From positions 1-64,000 of the forward strand of contig JAJSLI010000060.1 of NCBI GenBank assembly GCA_021272315.1: 64,000 nucleotides of DNA. The letters run 5' to 3'. Position numbers and translations under genes: made by a program. Each line of letters begins with the position of its first letter. The first letter of the stretch is position 1. This document shows positions 52,881 to 62,063 of this stretch, in pieces. A model generated the notes under the pieces. The model saw nothing but the letters and a program-made list of their open reading frames with translations, ran no database searches and was not told where the DNA came from. The stretch is from Methylacidiphilales bacterium. GTDB lineage: Bacteria; Verrucomicrobiota; Verrucomicrobiia; Methylacidiphilales; UBA1321.

Positions 52881-55800
52881 ACATTTCGGAGCCGTTTGTC
52901 CGACGCCCCATCGGCACCATGCTTCTGACCGCCGCCATCGCTCTGGCCGGAGGCGTGGCGTATTATCTCCTGCCCGTTGCGCCCCTTCCCCAGGTTGATT
53001 ATCCCACGATTTCGGTCGGCGCCAGCCTGCCCGGCGCCAGCCCGCAGACCATGGCCGCCTCGGTGGCAACGCCGCTGGAGCGCTCGTTCGGACGGATCGC
53101 GGGCGTTACGGAGATGACGTCTTCGAGCGGTCTGGGCTCAACCAGCGTCACCATGCAATTCGACCTGAGCCGGGACATTGACGGAGCGGCCCGCGACGTT
53201 GAAGCCGCCATCAACGCGGCGCGGGGCAATCTGCCTTCCGATCTCCCGAGCAATCCAAGCTACCGGAAAGTCAACCCGGCCGACTCGCCCATCATGATTG
53301 TGGCGCTGACCTCCGATACCTACTCCAAGGGCCAGATGTACGACTCGGCCTCGACCGTTCTGGCCCAAAAGCTCTCGCAAATCAACGGCGTGGGGCAGGT
53401 CACCGTCGGCGGGAGTTCGCTGCCCGCCGTGCGGGTGGAATTAAATCCGTTGGCGCTGAACAAGTACGGGATCGGCCTTGAGACTGTGCGCACCGCGCTC
53501 TCCGGCGCGAACGCCAACGTGCCCAAGGGCCACTTCGCCAACGACAGCCATACCTGGACCATCCAGGACAACGACCAGCTTTTCAAGGCGGTCGACTACG
53601 CGCCGCTGATTATAGCTTATCACAATTCCGCCCCGGTTAAGGTCGGGGACGTAGCGCAGGTCGTCGACTCGGTGGCCGACGTCCGCAATGCCGGCTATGC
53701 CAACGGCAAGCCTTCGGTCCTCCTGATTATTTTTCGCCAACCCGGCGCCAACATCATCGGGACGGTGGGCCGCATCAAGGCCATCCTGCCCCTGCTGCAG
53801 GCGGAAATCCCCCAGGGTATAAAACTCACCGTGATGATGGACCAGACGACGACGATCACAGCCTCCATCCGGGACGTGGAGCGCACTCTGCTTATCGCCG
53901 TGGCCCTGGTCATCCTGGTGGTCTTCGTCTTTCTGCGCGATGTCCGCACCATGCTCATCCCCGGCATCGCAGTCCCGGTCTCCCTCATCGGCACCTTTGG
54001 CGTGATGTACCTGTGCGGCTTCAGCCTCGACAATCTCTCGCTCATGGCCCTGACGATCTCGACCGGCTTCGTCGTCGATGACGCCATCGTCGTTACGGAA
54101 AACATCACCCGCTATCTGGAAAAGGGCATGGCACCGCTGGAGGCGGCTTTGCGGGGCTCCCGGGAGATCGGCTTCACCGTTCTTTCCATCAGCCTTTCGC
54201 TCATTGCCGTCTTCACGCCGATCCTGCTCATGGGCGGCCTCATTGGGCGGCTCTTTCGCGAATTTGCCGTCACCCTTTCGGCGGCCATCCTGATTTCGAT
54301 GGTAATTTCGCTCACCACGACCCCGATGATGTGCGCCCTGCTGCTGAAACCTGAAAAGGAGCATTCCCACGGAAAAATTTTTCACCTATCGGAATCGATT
54401 TTCAACTGGGTGCTGCGATTCTACGAGATTACCCTGCGCCGGGTGCTGCTCCATCCGGCGATCACGCTGCTGGTTCTCATCGCCCTGGTTGTCCTCAACG
54501 GCTATCTCTTTTGCATAGCGTCCTACGGACTTTTCCCGCAGCAGGACACGGGGCGTCTCAACGGCAACGTTACCGCCGACCAGGACACCTCCTTCCAAGC
54601 CATGAATGTCCAGATGCAGCAGATGATCAAGATCGTCCAGGCCGATCCCGGCGTCGCCAACGTGGTGGGATTCACCGGCGGGAGCTCGACGAACACCGCG
54701 CGGTTCTTCATCACCTTGAAGCCGTTGGGCCAGCGTGGAGGGCAGATTGGGTTTTGGCAGAGGATCAAGAATGACGTTCAATCGCTGTTCCAGACCCGCT
54801 CAGCTCCTTCGTCCGCTACTCCGTCGACTGGGCCATCGCCTTCGACTGCCTCCGGCGACGACAGCGCCGATGTCATCATCGGCCGGCTCCGGCCCAAGCT
54901 GGCTCACATCCCCGGGGCGACGCTCATTTTGCAGTCCTCCCAGGATCTTCGCACCGGCGGCCGGATGAGCAGCGCTCAGTATCAGTACACGCTGCAGAGT
55001 GATGACTATAATGACGTGTTGGAGTGGGGGCCGAAACTTCTGGCTGCCTTGCAGAAGGACCCCATCCTTACCGACGTCAACAGTGACCAACAGAACAATG
55101 GAAAGCAGGCGTTGCTGACCTATGACCGGGACACCGCGGCGCGTTTCGGCATCACCGCGGAACTGCTCGATAACACCCTTTATGATGCCTTTGGCCAAAG
55201 ACCGGTGGCGGTGATGTACACGGCATTCAACCAATACCAGGTGATCATGGAGGCGGCGCCACAGTACTGGCAGAATCCCTCGGGGCTGCGCGACATTTAT
55301 GTCCTCTCCGCCGGCGGGACGGAAGTTCCGCTCAGTGCGCTGAGCCACTATGCGACCACCACCGCTCCACTGACGATCAATCACCAGGGCCAGTTCCCCT
55401 GTGTAACTCTTTCCTTCAACCTGACGCCGGGGAAGGCTCTGGGCGACGCGGTCAACGCGATCAACCAGGCCCAACAGCAGATCGGCATGCCGGCGACAGT
55501 CCGGGGCGGCTTTGCGGGGACGGCCCAGGTCTTTCAGGCATCGCTGGCCAACGAGCCGATCCTGATCGGGACGGCCCTTTTGGCCGTCTATATCATTCTG
55601 GGAATTTTATACGAAAGTTTCATTCACCCGATCACGATCCTTTCGACCATCCCCTCGGCGAGCGTGGGTGCATTACTGGCCCTGAAGCTGACCGGAACCG
55701 AAGTGAGCATGCTCGCGGTCATTGGCTTGATTCTGCTCATCGGCATTGTGAAGAAGAACGCGATCATGATGATCGATTTCGCCCTGGCGGCGGAACGGAC

Positions 55801-56116
55801 GGAGGGGAAGAATCCCCGGGAGGCGATATTCGAGGCATGCCAACTGCGCTTCCGACCGATCATGATGACGACCATGGCGGCAATGTTTGGCGCCCTTCCC
55901 CTGGCGCTCGACACCGGCACCGGAGCCGAACTTCGCCGTCCGCTCGGCATCGCCATCATCGGCGGCCTGATCATGAGCCAGGCGCTGACGCTCTACACCA
56001 CGCCGGTGGTTTATCTCTACTGGGAACGCCTAGGCCTCTGGTTCAGACGCCTCTTCTTCAGACAGGCCCCGGAAAAAGAGCGGGACGAGGGATTGCCTCT
56101 GGGCCAGGAAACATAG
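52877..56116 (+). CDS. RND efflux pump, HAE1 family (MdtC-like)
   Basis: 1079-residue second pump of the tandem. N-terminus [43 protein letters not shown]4 [21 protein letters not shown] retains both Asp. Motif [19 protein letters not shown] occurs in the C-terminal half. It too has a low-complexity insertion ([20 protein letters not shown], near residue 650). Both pumps are full length, so neither is a decayed copy. The product is expected to work with the adaptor and the outer-membrane channel flanking it. Confidence 0.95.
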   Translation: MNISEPFVRRPIGTMLLTAAIALAGGVAYYLLPVAPLPQVDYPTISVGASLPGASPQTMAASVATPLERSFGRIAGVTEMTSSSGLGSTSVTMQFDLSRDIDGAARDVEAAINAARGNLPSDLPSNPSYRKVNPADSPIMIVALTSDTYSKGQMYDSASTVLAQKLSQINGVGQVTVGGSSLPAVRVELNPLALNKYGIGLETVRTALSGANANVPKGHFANDSHTWTIQDNDQLFKAVDYAPLIIAYHNSAPVKVGDVAQVVDSVADVRNAGYANGKPSVLLIIFRQPGANIIGTVGRIKAILPLLQAEIPQGIKLTVMMDQTTTITASIRDVERTLLIAVALVILVVFVFLRDVRTMLIPGIAVPVSLIGTFGVMYLCGFSLDNLSLMALTISTGFVVDDAIVVTENITRYLEKGMAPLEAALRGSREIGFTVLSISLSLIAVFTPILLMGGLIGRLFREFAVTLSAAILISMVISLTTTPMMCALLLKPEKEHSHGKIFHLSESIFNWVLRFYEITLRRVLLHPAITLLVLIALVVLNGYLFCIASYGLFPQQDTGRLNGNVTADQDTSFQAMNVQMQQMIKIVQADPGVANVVGFTGGSSTNTARFFITLKPLGQRGGQIGFWQRIKNDVQSLFQTRSAPSSATPSTGPSPSTASGDDSADVIIGRLRPKLAHIPGATLILQSSQDLRTGGRMSSAQYQYTLQSDDYNDVLEWGPKLLAALQKDPILTDVNSDQQNNGKQALLTYDRDTAARFGITAELLDNTLYDAFGQRPVAVMYTAFNQYQVIMEAAPQYWQNPSGLRDIYVLSAGGTEVPLSALSHYATTTAPLTINHQGQFPCVTLSFNLTPGKALGDAVNAINQAQQQIGMPATVRGGFAGTAQVFQASLANEPILIGTALLAVYIILGILYESFIHPITILSTIPSASVGALLALKLTGTEVSMLAVIGLILLIGIVKKNAIMMIDFALAAERTEGKNPREAIFEACQLRFRPIMMTTMAAMFGALPLALDTGTGAELRRPLGIAIIGGLIMSQALTLYTTPVVYLYWERLGLWFRRLFFRQAPEKERDEGLPLGQET

Positions 56117-56135
56117 AATATTCAGCCTCCCGATC

Positions 56136-57698
56136 ATGACCCGCACCGTCCCTTCTCAAATTTTGTTTGTCGCGCTGATCGCCTCGCCGCTTCTTTTCAG
56201 CAGCTGCATGGTCGGCCCCGATTACCAGCAGCCGACGACGCCCGCTCCCGCCGCCAACTACAAGGAACTGAAAGACTGGGAACCGGCGCAGCCCAAGGAT
56301 GATGAAATTCGCGGAAAATGGTGGGAAATCTATCACGATCCGGAGCTGAACCGGCTGGAGGAGCAGGTTAATATCTCGAACCAGAACGTGCTGCAGGCCG
56401 AGGCGCAATTCCGCGAGGCGGCGGCGGCGGTCAAGGTGGCGCGGGCCGGACTTTTTCCCACAATCACGGCCAATCCCTCGTTCACCGAATCGCGGCCATC
56501 GGTAGATCTGACTTCAAGCGGTGGTGGCGGTTCAAGATCTGGCGGCGGGGGCTCGGGTTCGAGCGGAGGTCATCCCGCCCAACCAACCCAAAGCCTCTAC
56601 AACCTGCCGGTGGAGGCGAGCTACATGGTCGACGTGTGGGGCAGCGTGCGGCGCACCATCGAGGCCAACACGGCGACGGCGCAGTATTCCTTCGCCAACT
56701 TGGAGAACATGCGGCTTTCCTATCAGGCCACACTGGCCCAGGACTATTTCAGCCTGCACGGGCTGGATGCGCAGGCGGAGTTGCTCGGGACGACGGTCCA
56801 GCTATACCAGAAATATCTCGACCTGACGACCAACCAGTACAACAGCGGAGTCGCCTCCCAGGGCGACGTGGCGCTGGCCAAAACTCAGCTCGATACGACC
56901 AAGGCGCAGCTTATCGCCCTTGGCGTGCAGCGCGCGCAGTACGAGCACGCCATCGCCGTTCTGATCGGCAAGCCGGCCTCGCTCTTTTCCATCGAAGAGA
57001 AATCGCTGACCGGCACACCACCGCATATTCCGGTGGGCGTGCCCTCGACGCTGCTGGAACGGCGGCCCGACATCGCCGGGGCGGAGCGGCAGGTTGCCTC
57101 GGCCAATGCCTCGATCGGCGTTGCGGTAGCCGCCTACTACCCCTCGCTCACGCTGACCGGCTCAATGGGGGTCGAGTCGATCCACTTCTCGGATCTCTTT
57201 ACTGGGCCGAGCTTTCTCTGGTCGGTAGGCCCGGCCCTTGCGCAGACGCTTTTCGACGCGGGCAGAATCCACGGCGAGGTGCAGGAGGCGCAAGCCAACT
57301 ACGACGCCACGGTGGCCGCCTACCGGCAGACGGTCCTCACCGCCTTCCAACAGGTGGAAGACGACCTGGCCGGGCTGCGCATCCTGGAGCAGGAGGCCAC
57401 CGCGCAGGCCGACGCGGTGAAAGCGGCGCAGCAGTCGCTCGACATCGCGACCAACGAGTACAAAGCGGGAACGGTGGCTTACTTGACCGTGATTACAACG
57501 CAAACGACGGCGCTCAGCGACGAAGTCACCGAGGTCACCATCCGCACAAGCAGGATGACCACAAGCGTCCTGCTCGTTGAGGCGTTAGGCGGGGGCTGGG
57601 ACAAGTCGAAGCTCGTTTCGAAGCACGGTGTGAGCGACGTGCCGCAGGCCCAAACCGCGATCGACAAGACCAAGACGCAGGACCCACCACCGAAGTAG
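56136..57698 (+). CDS. Outer-membrane efflux lipoprotein (NodT/OprM family)
   Basis: 520-residue TolC-type channel with a lipobox (LLFSSCMVGPDYQQP). Two homologous OEP halves are visible (LNRLEEQVNISNQNVLQAEAQFREAAAAVKVARAGLFPTI and IAGAERQVASANASIGVAVAAYYPSLTLTGSMG). Between them sits a Gly/Ser-rich insertion (GGGGSRSGGGGSGSSGGHP). Last gene of the efflux operon, 19 bases after the second pump. Confidence 0.93.
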   Translation: MTRTVPSQILFVALIASPLLFSSCMVGPDYQQPTTPAPAANYKELKDWEPAQPKDDEIRGKWWEIYHDPELNRLEEQVNISNQNVLQAEAQFREAAAAVKVARAGLFPTITANPSFTESRPSVDLTSSGGGGSRSGGGGSGSSGGHPAQPTQSLYNLPVEASYMVDVWGSVRRTIEANTATAQYSFANLENMRLSYQATLAQDYFSLHGLDAQAELLGTTVQLYQKYLDLTTNQYNSGVASQGDVALAKTQLDTTKAQLIALGVQRAQYEHAIAVLIGKPASLFSIEEKSLTGTPPHIPVGVPSTLLERRPDIAGAERQVASANASIGVAVAAYYPSLTLTGSMGVESIHFSDLFTGPSFLWSVGPALAQTLFDAGRIHGEVQEAQANYDATVAAYRQTVLTAFQQVEDDLAGLRILEQEATAQADAVKAAQQSLDIATNEYKAGTVAYLTVITTQTTALSDEVTEVTIRTSRMTTSVLLVEALGGGWDKSKLVSKHGVSDVPQAQTAIDKTKTQDPPPK

Positions 57699-57742
57699 AC
57701 TCAGGCCCTTGCATTCCGAGCCAAACGGGATTTATTTTAGGT

Positions 57743-57964
57743 ATGAACGATAGAGCCATACTTATGCGGGTAAAGGATCTGGCGAGATCCAAAATGCTGG
57801 AACTCCAACCCTTCGCCGGAGAGGAAATGACCCTGCTGCAGAACGATCCGCACCGGGCCGGGTTCATCGACGGTGAACGTACTCTTGCAACACAGATTCT
57901 TGCCCTGATCGACGGTGAAGAAAGCGTCACGCACATCGAAGAAGAAATGGTGATGGGGCGCTAG
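57743..57964 (+). CDS. Small soluble protein, unknown
   Basis: 73 residues, charged and mostly helical (LMRVKDLARSKMLELQPFAG, DGEESVTHIEEEMVMGR). The ATG follows TTTTAGGT. 44 bases downstream of the efflux channel gene and co-directional. No domain recognised. Confidence 0.55.
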   Translation: MNDRAILMRVKDLARSKMLELQPFAGEEMTLLQNDPHRAGFIDGERTLATQILALIDGEESVTHIEEEMVMGR

Positions 57965-58042
57965 ATCCCGCGGACGGTAGTAACGGCTTCGCTCGAAAAG
58001 GCGAGTGCCTCGCGCGAGTGCTATGCAACCAGCGGATAGCGC

Positions 58043-58070
58043 GCTTCACCCTGATTTTTTAGGGCGAAGC
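58043..58070. terminator. Hairpin downstream of the efflux region
   Basis: GCTTCACCCT pairs with AGGGCGAAGC (one mismatch) around a GATTTTTT loop. The T run is in the loop, not after the stem, so it is not a classical intrinsic terminator. Confidence 0.25.
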
Positions 58071-58098
58071 GAACCACCGCACCGGGAAGCGAATTGAG

Positions 58099-58127
58099 TT
58101 GTGCCAGACTAAGAGTGGGCGTATTTT
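58099..58127 (+). promoter_or_regulatory. Candidate promoter for tatA
   Basis: TTGTGC (58099-58104), 17-base spacer, TATTTT (58122-58127), then AAGGA as ribosome-binding site seven bases before the tatA ATG at 58146. Confidence 0.4.
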
Positions 58128-58145
58128 AAAACCCAAGGAAAATTC

Positions 58146-58421
58146 ATGCAGCCTCACATCTTTGCTTTTGGCCTTCCCCATGGCGCGGAATGGTTTTGGA
58201 TCTTTCTTGGTATCGTGGTTCTTTTCGGAGCGGACAAAATACCCAAGCTGGCGCGCGGTCTCGGCAAGAGCGTGGGTGAGTTCAAGAAGGCAAAAGAGGA
58301 GTTCGAGAAAGAAGTGAACGCCGCCGCCGCTGAAACCGAAGCGAAAAAGATCGAAGACAAGCCGGTTACACCGGCGGATTCGACAGCTTCGACTAGCGCC
58401 GAGTTGACCAAAAAGACCTGA
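58146..58421 (+). CDS. tatA: Twin-arginine translocase subunit TatA/E
   Basis: 91-residue pore-forming component of the Tat export system for folded proteins. One membrane helix (AEWFWIFLGIVVLFG) followed by the FGADKIPKLARGLGKSVGEFKKAKEEF amphipathic helix, matching the TatA FGxxKxP hinge. The C-terminus is a charged, Thr/Ser-rich tail. Single gene, not in a tatABC cluster. Its 3' end overlaps the convergent MFS gene by 29 bases. Confidence 0.92.
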   Translation: MQPHIFAFGLPHGAEWFWIFLGIVVLFGADKIPKLARGLGKSVGEFKKAKEEFEKEVNAAAAETEAKKIEDKPVTPADSTASTSAELTKKT

Positions 58422-59733
58422 GCGTCGAGGCGTTAAGCAGCGCCAGCCCAATCGCCAGCACGATCGCCGTGAAACCGATGTCCTGAATCAGGGCTGCGGG
58501 CCCGATTTTTTTCAGGAGGCCTCCATTCAAGTTGACGGCGAGACCGATAAGAAAACTCGTCGTGGTGCAAAGATTTCGCAGGGCAAAAAGTCGGCCGCGG
58601 CGCGCGTCGTCCACGTCGTTTTGAAGCCGCGCCTCGATGGGAATGAGAATGAACGCCGAGAGGACGCCGAGGAAGGCCGCGCCAGCCACGGCGGGCAGGT
58701 ACTCTGTGAGCCGGGAAAAGCCGACGAGCGCCAGCCCGAGCAGCACCAGGGCGAGATAGGGCAGCGCTTTGCTGCGGCTCCAGCGCTTCGACGTGCCACA
58801 GAGGCCGACGCCAAGGCCAAGACCCAGCCCGATCCCGGCCATTAGCAGACCAAAGGCAAGAGTTTTGATTTCGAAGACGGGCGGCTTGGGCGCAAACAGA
58901 CTGAAGACCCGAGCAAGAAAACCAGCCAGGGCACGGACGGAGGAGAGGTCGACCGTTACGACAATCTGCTGCAAAATGGTGATGAGGACCATCGCGCTGA
59001 TGAAAGAGAAGGCGGAATTGACCAGAAAAAGCGCACCTAGTTCCCGCTGTTCGCGCAACACGTTCCAGCCTCCGAGCAGACCGCGCCAAGTGCTGATTTC
59101 GCCGCCGGCGGCGGAGCCGCCGCGGACGGGCGAGAGATCGGCCTTGATGCGGTAAACGCACCAAGCCGAGATGAGAAACCCAAGCGCGTTAAAATAAAAA
59201 CTGCTGTGCGCCCCGAAGATCGAGACGACAAGGCTGGCGATGGGGATACCTATGAAATTGGCGATGACACCGATGAGCGAGATGAGCGCGTTGGCGGCGA
59301 CGAGCTGCCGCCCCGTGACGATCTGGGGCAGCGCGGCCTGCCGGGCGGGAATGAAAAGGCCGTTGAACGCACCCATGAAGAAGATGACCGTGAAAACGGC
59401 GAATACGTTGTGGGCGACGAACCACCAGTAGAGCAGCGAGAGGGTCATGACCGCGCGCGCGACATCGGACCAGAACATGACCCAGCGGCGAGAGAAGCGG
59501 TCAACGATCCAGCCGTAGAGCGGCGCCAGCAGCAGACCGGGCAGCATGGCGCAAAAGGTGACCTGCGCGCTGTCCTTGCCCGCGTCGATGCCCTGCTTGA
59601 TGCCGAGGATAACGTAGAGGATGGCGAACTGATAAAAGCGATCACCCAGACTGCTGATGATCTGGCCGTACCAGAGCCGGGCGAAATTCTTTTCCGCCAG
59701 GATGCCGAGGAAGGTGGCGGTGGCGGGCTTCAT
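58393..59733 (-). CDS. Major facilitator superfamily transporter
   Basis: 446 residues with about 12 predicted helices. N-terminus FARLWYGQIISSLGDRFYQFAILYVI, then the MFS motif A-like loop PLYGWIVDRFSRRWVMFWSD between TM2 and TM3. Texture fits the DHA3/MFS_3 or lysophospholipid-type (LplT-like) subfamily with a large central loop. The substrate cannot be stated. It converges with tatA, overlapping its 3' end. Confidence 0.9.
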   Translation of the reverse strand: MKPATATFLGILAEKNFARLWYGQIISSLGDRFYQFAILYVILGIKQGIDAGKDSAQVTFCAMLPGLLLAPLYGWIVDRFSRRWVMFWSDVARAVMTLSLLYWWFVAHNVFAVFTVIFFMGAFNGLFIPARQAALPQIVTGRQLVAANALISLIGVIANFIGIPIASLVVSIFGAHSSFYFNALGFLISAWCVYRIKADLSPVRGGSAAGGEISTWRGLLGGWNVLREQRELGALFLVNSAFSFISAMVLITILQQIVVTVDLSSVRALAGFLARVFSLFAPKPPVFEIKTLAFGLLMAGIGLGLGLGVGLCGTSKRWSRSKALPYLALVLLGLALVGFSRLTEYLPAVAGAAFLGVLSAFILIPIEARLQNDVDDARRGRLFALRNLCTTTSFLIGLAVNLNGGLLKKIGPAALIQDIGFTAIVLAIGLALLNASTLRSFWSTRR

Positions 59734-59802
59734 GCGAAGCCGCTAATACAGCATAATCGACGTGCAAAAGCCGCAGAATTTCGCACGCCGGACGAAAGAG
59801 GC

Positions 59803-60372
59803 TTACTGCCGCCGGGCGCTGATCAGCAGAATTTGCTGCGTGGGCGGGCCGTCACCCGGTCCCGCCAGCGCTTCCATCTTATCGAGCACGTCCATCCCCT
59901 TGATGATCTTGCCGAAGACGGCATACCCATCGGGGCTGAAGCCGCCCGGGTCCAATTTGCCTGTGCTGTTATCGACGAAGTTCAGGAAAAACTGCGACGT
60001 CGCGCTATCGGGATCGTTGGTGCGCGCCATCGAAATGGTGCCTCGAACATTATGCAGCCCGTTGGACGCCTCGTTCTTGATCGGTGCGTTGGTCGGCTTT
60101 TCCGTGCCGTCCGCTGTAAACCCGCCCCCCTGTGCGACAAAGCCGCGAACCACTCGGTGAAAAACCGTGCCGTCGTAGAATTTGCCATCGACATAAGCGA
60201 GGAAGTTGGCCGTGCTGATGGGCGCGTGGGTTGGGTCGAGTTGGATGTCGATTTCGCCCAAGTTGGTCTTAAGAATGACGACGGGATCGGCAGCCCTGGC
60301 CGGCTGGGCGTAAGCCAGGGAAAGGGCAAAAACGAAGAAAGCGACGAGAGGATAAAGAAAGGATCGGTTCAC
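59803..60372 (-). CDS. Exported cyclophilin-type peptidyl-prolyl isomerase
   Basis: About 189 residues from a GTG at 60372, which gives a signal peptide (SFLYPLVAFFVFALSLAYAQPARAA). The cyclophilin domain follows: LKTNLGEIDIQLDPTHAPISTANFLAYVDGKFYDGTVFHRVVRGF, GGGFTADGTEKPTN, GTISMARTNDPDSATSQFFLNFVDN, YAVFGKIIKGMDVLDKM. It folds periplasmic proteins by proline isomerisation. The Trp of the cyclosporin-binding site is absent, as usual for bacterial PpiA. The longer ORF start at 60558 reads through the intergenic region. Confidence 0.92.
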   Translation of the reverse strand: MNRSFLYPLVAFFVFALSLAYAQPARAADPVVILKTNLGEIDIQLDPTHAPISTANFLAYVDGKFYDGTVFHRVVRGFVAQGGGFTADGTEKPTNAPIKNEASNGLHNVRGTISMARTNDPDSATSQFFLNFVDNSTGKLDPGGFSPDGYAVFGKIIKGMDVLDKMEALAGPGDGPPTQQILLISARRQ

Positions 60373-60476
60373 GCTGCTTATTTCAGGGTACGGCAGGCCG
60401 ATGTCACGCGAAAATTGTCGCCTTGTTCGCTGCCATCGCTGGGCTAGCCGGAGAAACGACTGCCTGCGCAAGCACC

Positions 60477-61139
60477 TCAGGGAACGACGTCCACCGGCGT
60501 GCCGACGGAGACGTTGGAAAAGAGCAACTCCGCGAAGGCGTGCGGGAGTCGAATGCACCCATGCGAGGCGGGGTAACCGGGAAGGTAGCCTGCGTGGAGA
60601 CCGACTCCATCGTCGCGGATGCGGAGGTAATAGGGCATGTCGGCGGCATCATAGACGGTACCGGGCGGGGCTTTTTCCCCGACCTCGGCGTTGCCGTCGA
60701 CGATGTAGCCATTGGAATCAAGGAAATCACCGTAGAGATTGGATTTATGGTCGATGTCCTTGAGCAGGATGGTGTAATGGCCGGTCGGGGTATCGTGACC
60801 GGGCTTGCCGGTCGTGATGGGACTGACCCCGGCGATGTCATCATCCTGATAGACGTAAACTTTCTGCTCGCCGAGGCGGACTTCGATCCGCGTGATCGGT
60901 TTGTCGAGATCGGGTTTCCAAGTATAATCCCACAATTGGTAACGAACGCGGTCCTCAACGCTGTAGTTGCGCGTGATTGCGCCCTTGGAAGAGTAGGTGA
61001 CCGATCTGTGGATGTAGTGGGACGAATCGGATGAAGACGAAGTTGACGAGGAGTCGTTGTCCTGGGCGCGCAAGGCCGTCAGAAGAGCAAGAAACGCAAG
61101 GGCGACCAGGAGCCTGAGCCAGGATTTTTTGAGGCGCAT
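60477..61139 (-). CDS. L,D-transpeptidase (YkuD domain)
   Basis: About 220 residues with a signal peptide (SWLRLLVALAFLALLTALRAQ), a Ser-rich linker and a YkuD domain ending in the catalytic motif HAGYLPGYPASHGCIRLP (His, then Ser-His-Gly-Cys-Ile-Arg). The enzyme forms 3-3 peptidoglycan cross-links or attaches proteins to the wall. Start at 61139 is chosen for the signal peptide; ATG 61169 is an alternative. The IYDAADMPYYLRI-type segment (TVYDAADMPYYLRIRDDG) is typical of this subfamily. Confidence 0.93.
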   Translation of the reverse strand: MRLKKSWLRLLVALAFLALLTALRAQDNDSSSTSSSSDSSHYIHRSVTYSSKGAITRNYSVEDRVRYQLWDYTWKPDLDKPITRIEVRLGEQKVYVYQDDDIAGVSPITTGKPGHDTPTGHYTILLKDIDHKSNLYGDFLDSNGYIVDGNAEVGEKAPPGTVYDAADMPYYLRIRDDGVGLHAGYLPGYPASHGCIRLPHAFAELLFSNVSVGTPVDVVP

Positions 61140-61519
61140 GAGATTGAGTCTTACTAATCGGAGGGTCATGGGGTGATTGCTGTCGTTGTCTGGGAAGTTA
61201 TGAAGATCTTTCCTCACTGCAAGCTCTGTTCCAAAAAGGACTAGCTTGAACCAAGAGGAGAAGACCGGCAAACAAGCCGGGATTTATACCAAGTTTGAGG
61301 TAGTAATCCACAAGAAACGACGCTCTTGACAGATTATCCGGCAAGAGGCACGAAAAGCCGGAGAAGCCGGCACCCCATGAACTGAAAAACGTTTTTCTGC
61401 AGCGGCGCGCTGGCGACAGCGCTGGTTTTCAAGTTCTGGCTGATCGCCGGGATGAAAATCGAGGACCCCGAGGACGATCCGGAGAATTATATGAGCCAGA
61501 TCCCCTTTAACGCGGAACT
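61140..61519. other. Intergenic region left of the L,D-transpeptidase start
   Basis: About 380 bases. It should contain the promoter of the leftward transpeptidase gene (a minus-strand TATAAA lies at 61288-61283). The right part contains the coding-like remnant 61386-61523. Nothing else identified. Confidence 0.5.
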
Positions 61520-61523
61520 CTAG
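61386..61523 (+). pseudogene. Coding-like remnant, C-terminal end of an unknown protein
   Basis: After an in-frame TGA, an open frame reads FFCSGALATALVFKFWLIAG then MKIEDPEDDPENYMSQIPFN and stops at TAG (61521-61523). A hydrophobic stretch followed by an acidic tail reads like the end of a membrane protein, but there is no start codon for most of it; the only ATG (61452) would give 23 residues. It overlaps the end of the opposite gene by 4 bases. Could be chance. Confidence 0.25.
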
Positions 61524-61912
61524 TGGGGAGGAGGCGTTTCGCTTCGAAGATGATTCACTGAGGCGGCGATGCGGATGTGACCCCAAGCATACCCGCGTTG
61601 CAATTCGTGTGGGTCAGGCAGAATGCGCCCGGCACTCAGGTTAATGCGATGACGCGACTGCCAGCGGTCAAACTCGGTCTTCGTCACGCCGGCGAACTCG
61701 TGCGGCTGCAGAGAAAAATCACTGAAGCACCATTCTCGAATTTTCTGGAAAATTTGAGCATCACGCGCTCCGGACCGGCTCTCGACAATATGCTCGTAGA
61801 CTTCGAAGAGGGAGGAATCGCCGATACTGGGGGGAAGCGGGATCTTCTGGGCCGGGGCCAAACGGGGTTCTTCTGCGGGGGTTAAGGATCGGGGTTCAAT
61901 TTCGGTTGCCAT
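61520..61912 (-). CDS. Small soluble protein, unknown
   Basis: About 130 residues from the ATG at 61912, with GAGG five bases upstream. Pro-rich N-terminus (LTPAEEPRLAPAQKIPLPPS), then a helical region with SLFEVYEHIVESRSGARDAQIFQKIREW and FAGVTKTEFDRWQSRHRINL. No domain recognised; no signal peptide. Confidence 0.6.
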   Translation of the reverse strand: MATEIEPRSLTPAEEPRLAPAQKIPLPPSIGDSSLFEVYEHIVESRSGARDAQIFQKIREWCFSDFSLQPHEFAGVTKTEFDRWQSRHRINLSAGRILPDPHELQRGYAWGHIRIAASVNHLRSETPPPH

Positions 61913-62063
61913 GTGTACCTCAATTAAGCTGGATGCGTGCCAAAATGTCATATGATTTTTTTTCCTAAAGCGATGGCCTTGCTATTAGATCGACAGGTTT
62001 TCAAATTTCACTGACAACAAAATCGCGGTGGACAGTCCCGGCGCATTTAACCTAAAACGCGGC

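Noticed and set aside
59206-60447. 413-residue plus-strand ORF spanning the MFS and cyclophilin genes
   Set aside because: Highly charged shadow crossing two well-defined genes on the other strand.
61284-61586. 100-residue minus-strand ORF in the gap near 61.4 kb
   Set aside because: Overlaps the end of the 61520 gene in another frame and has no recognisable features.
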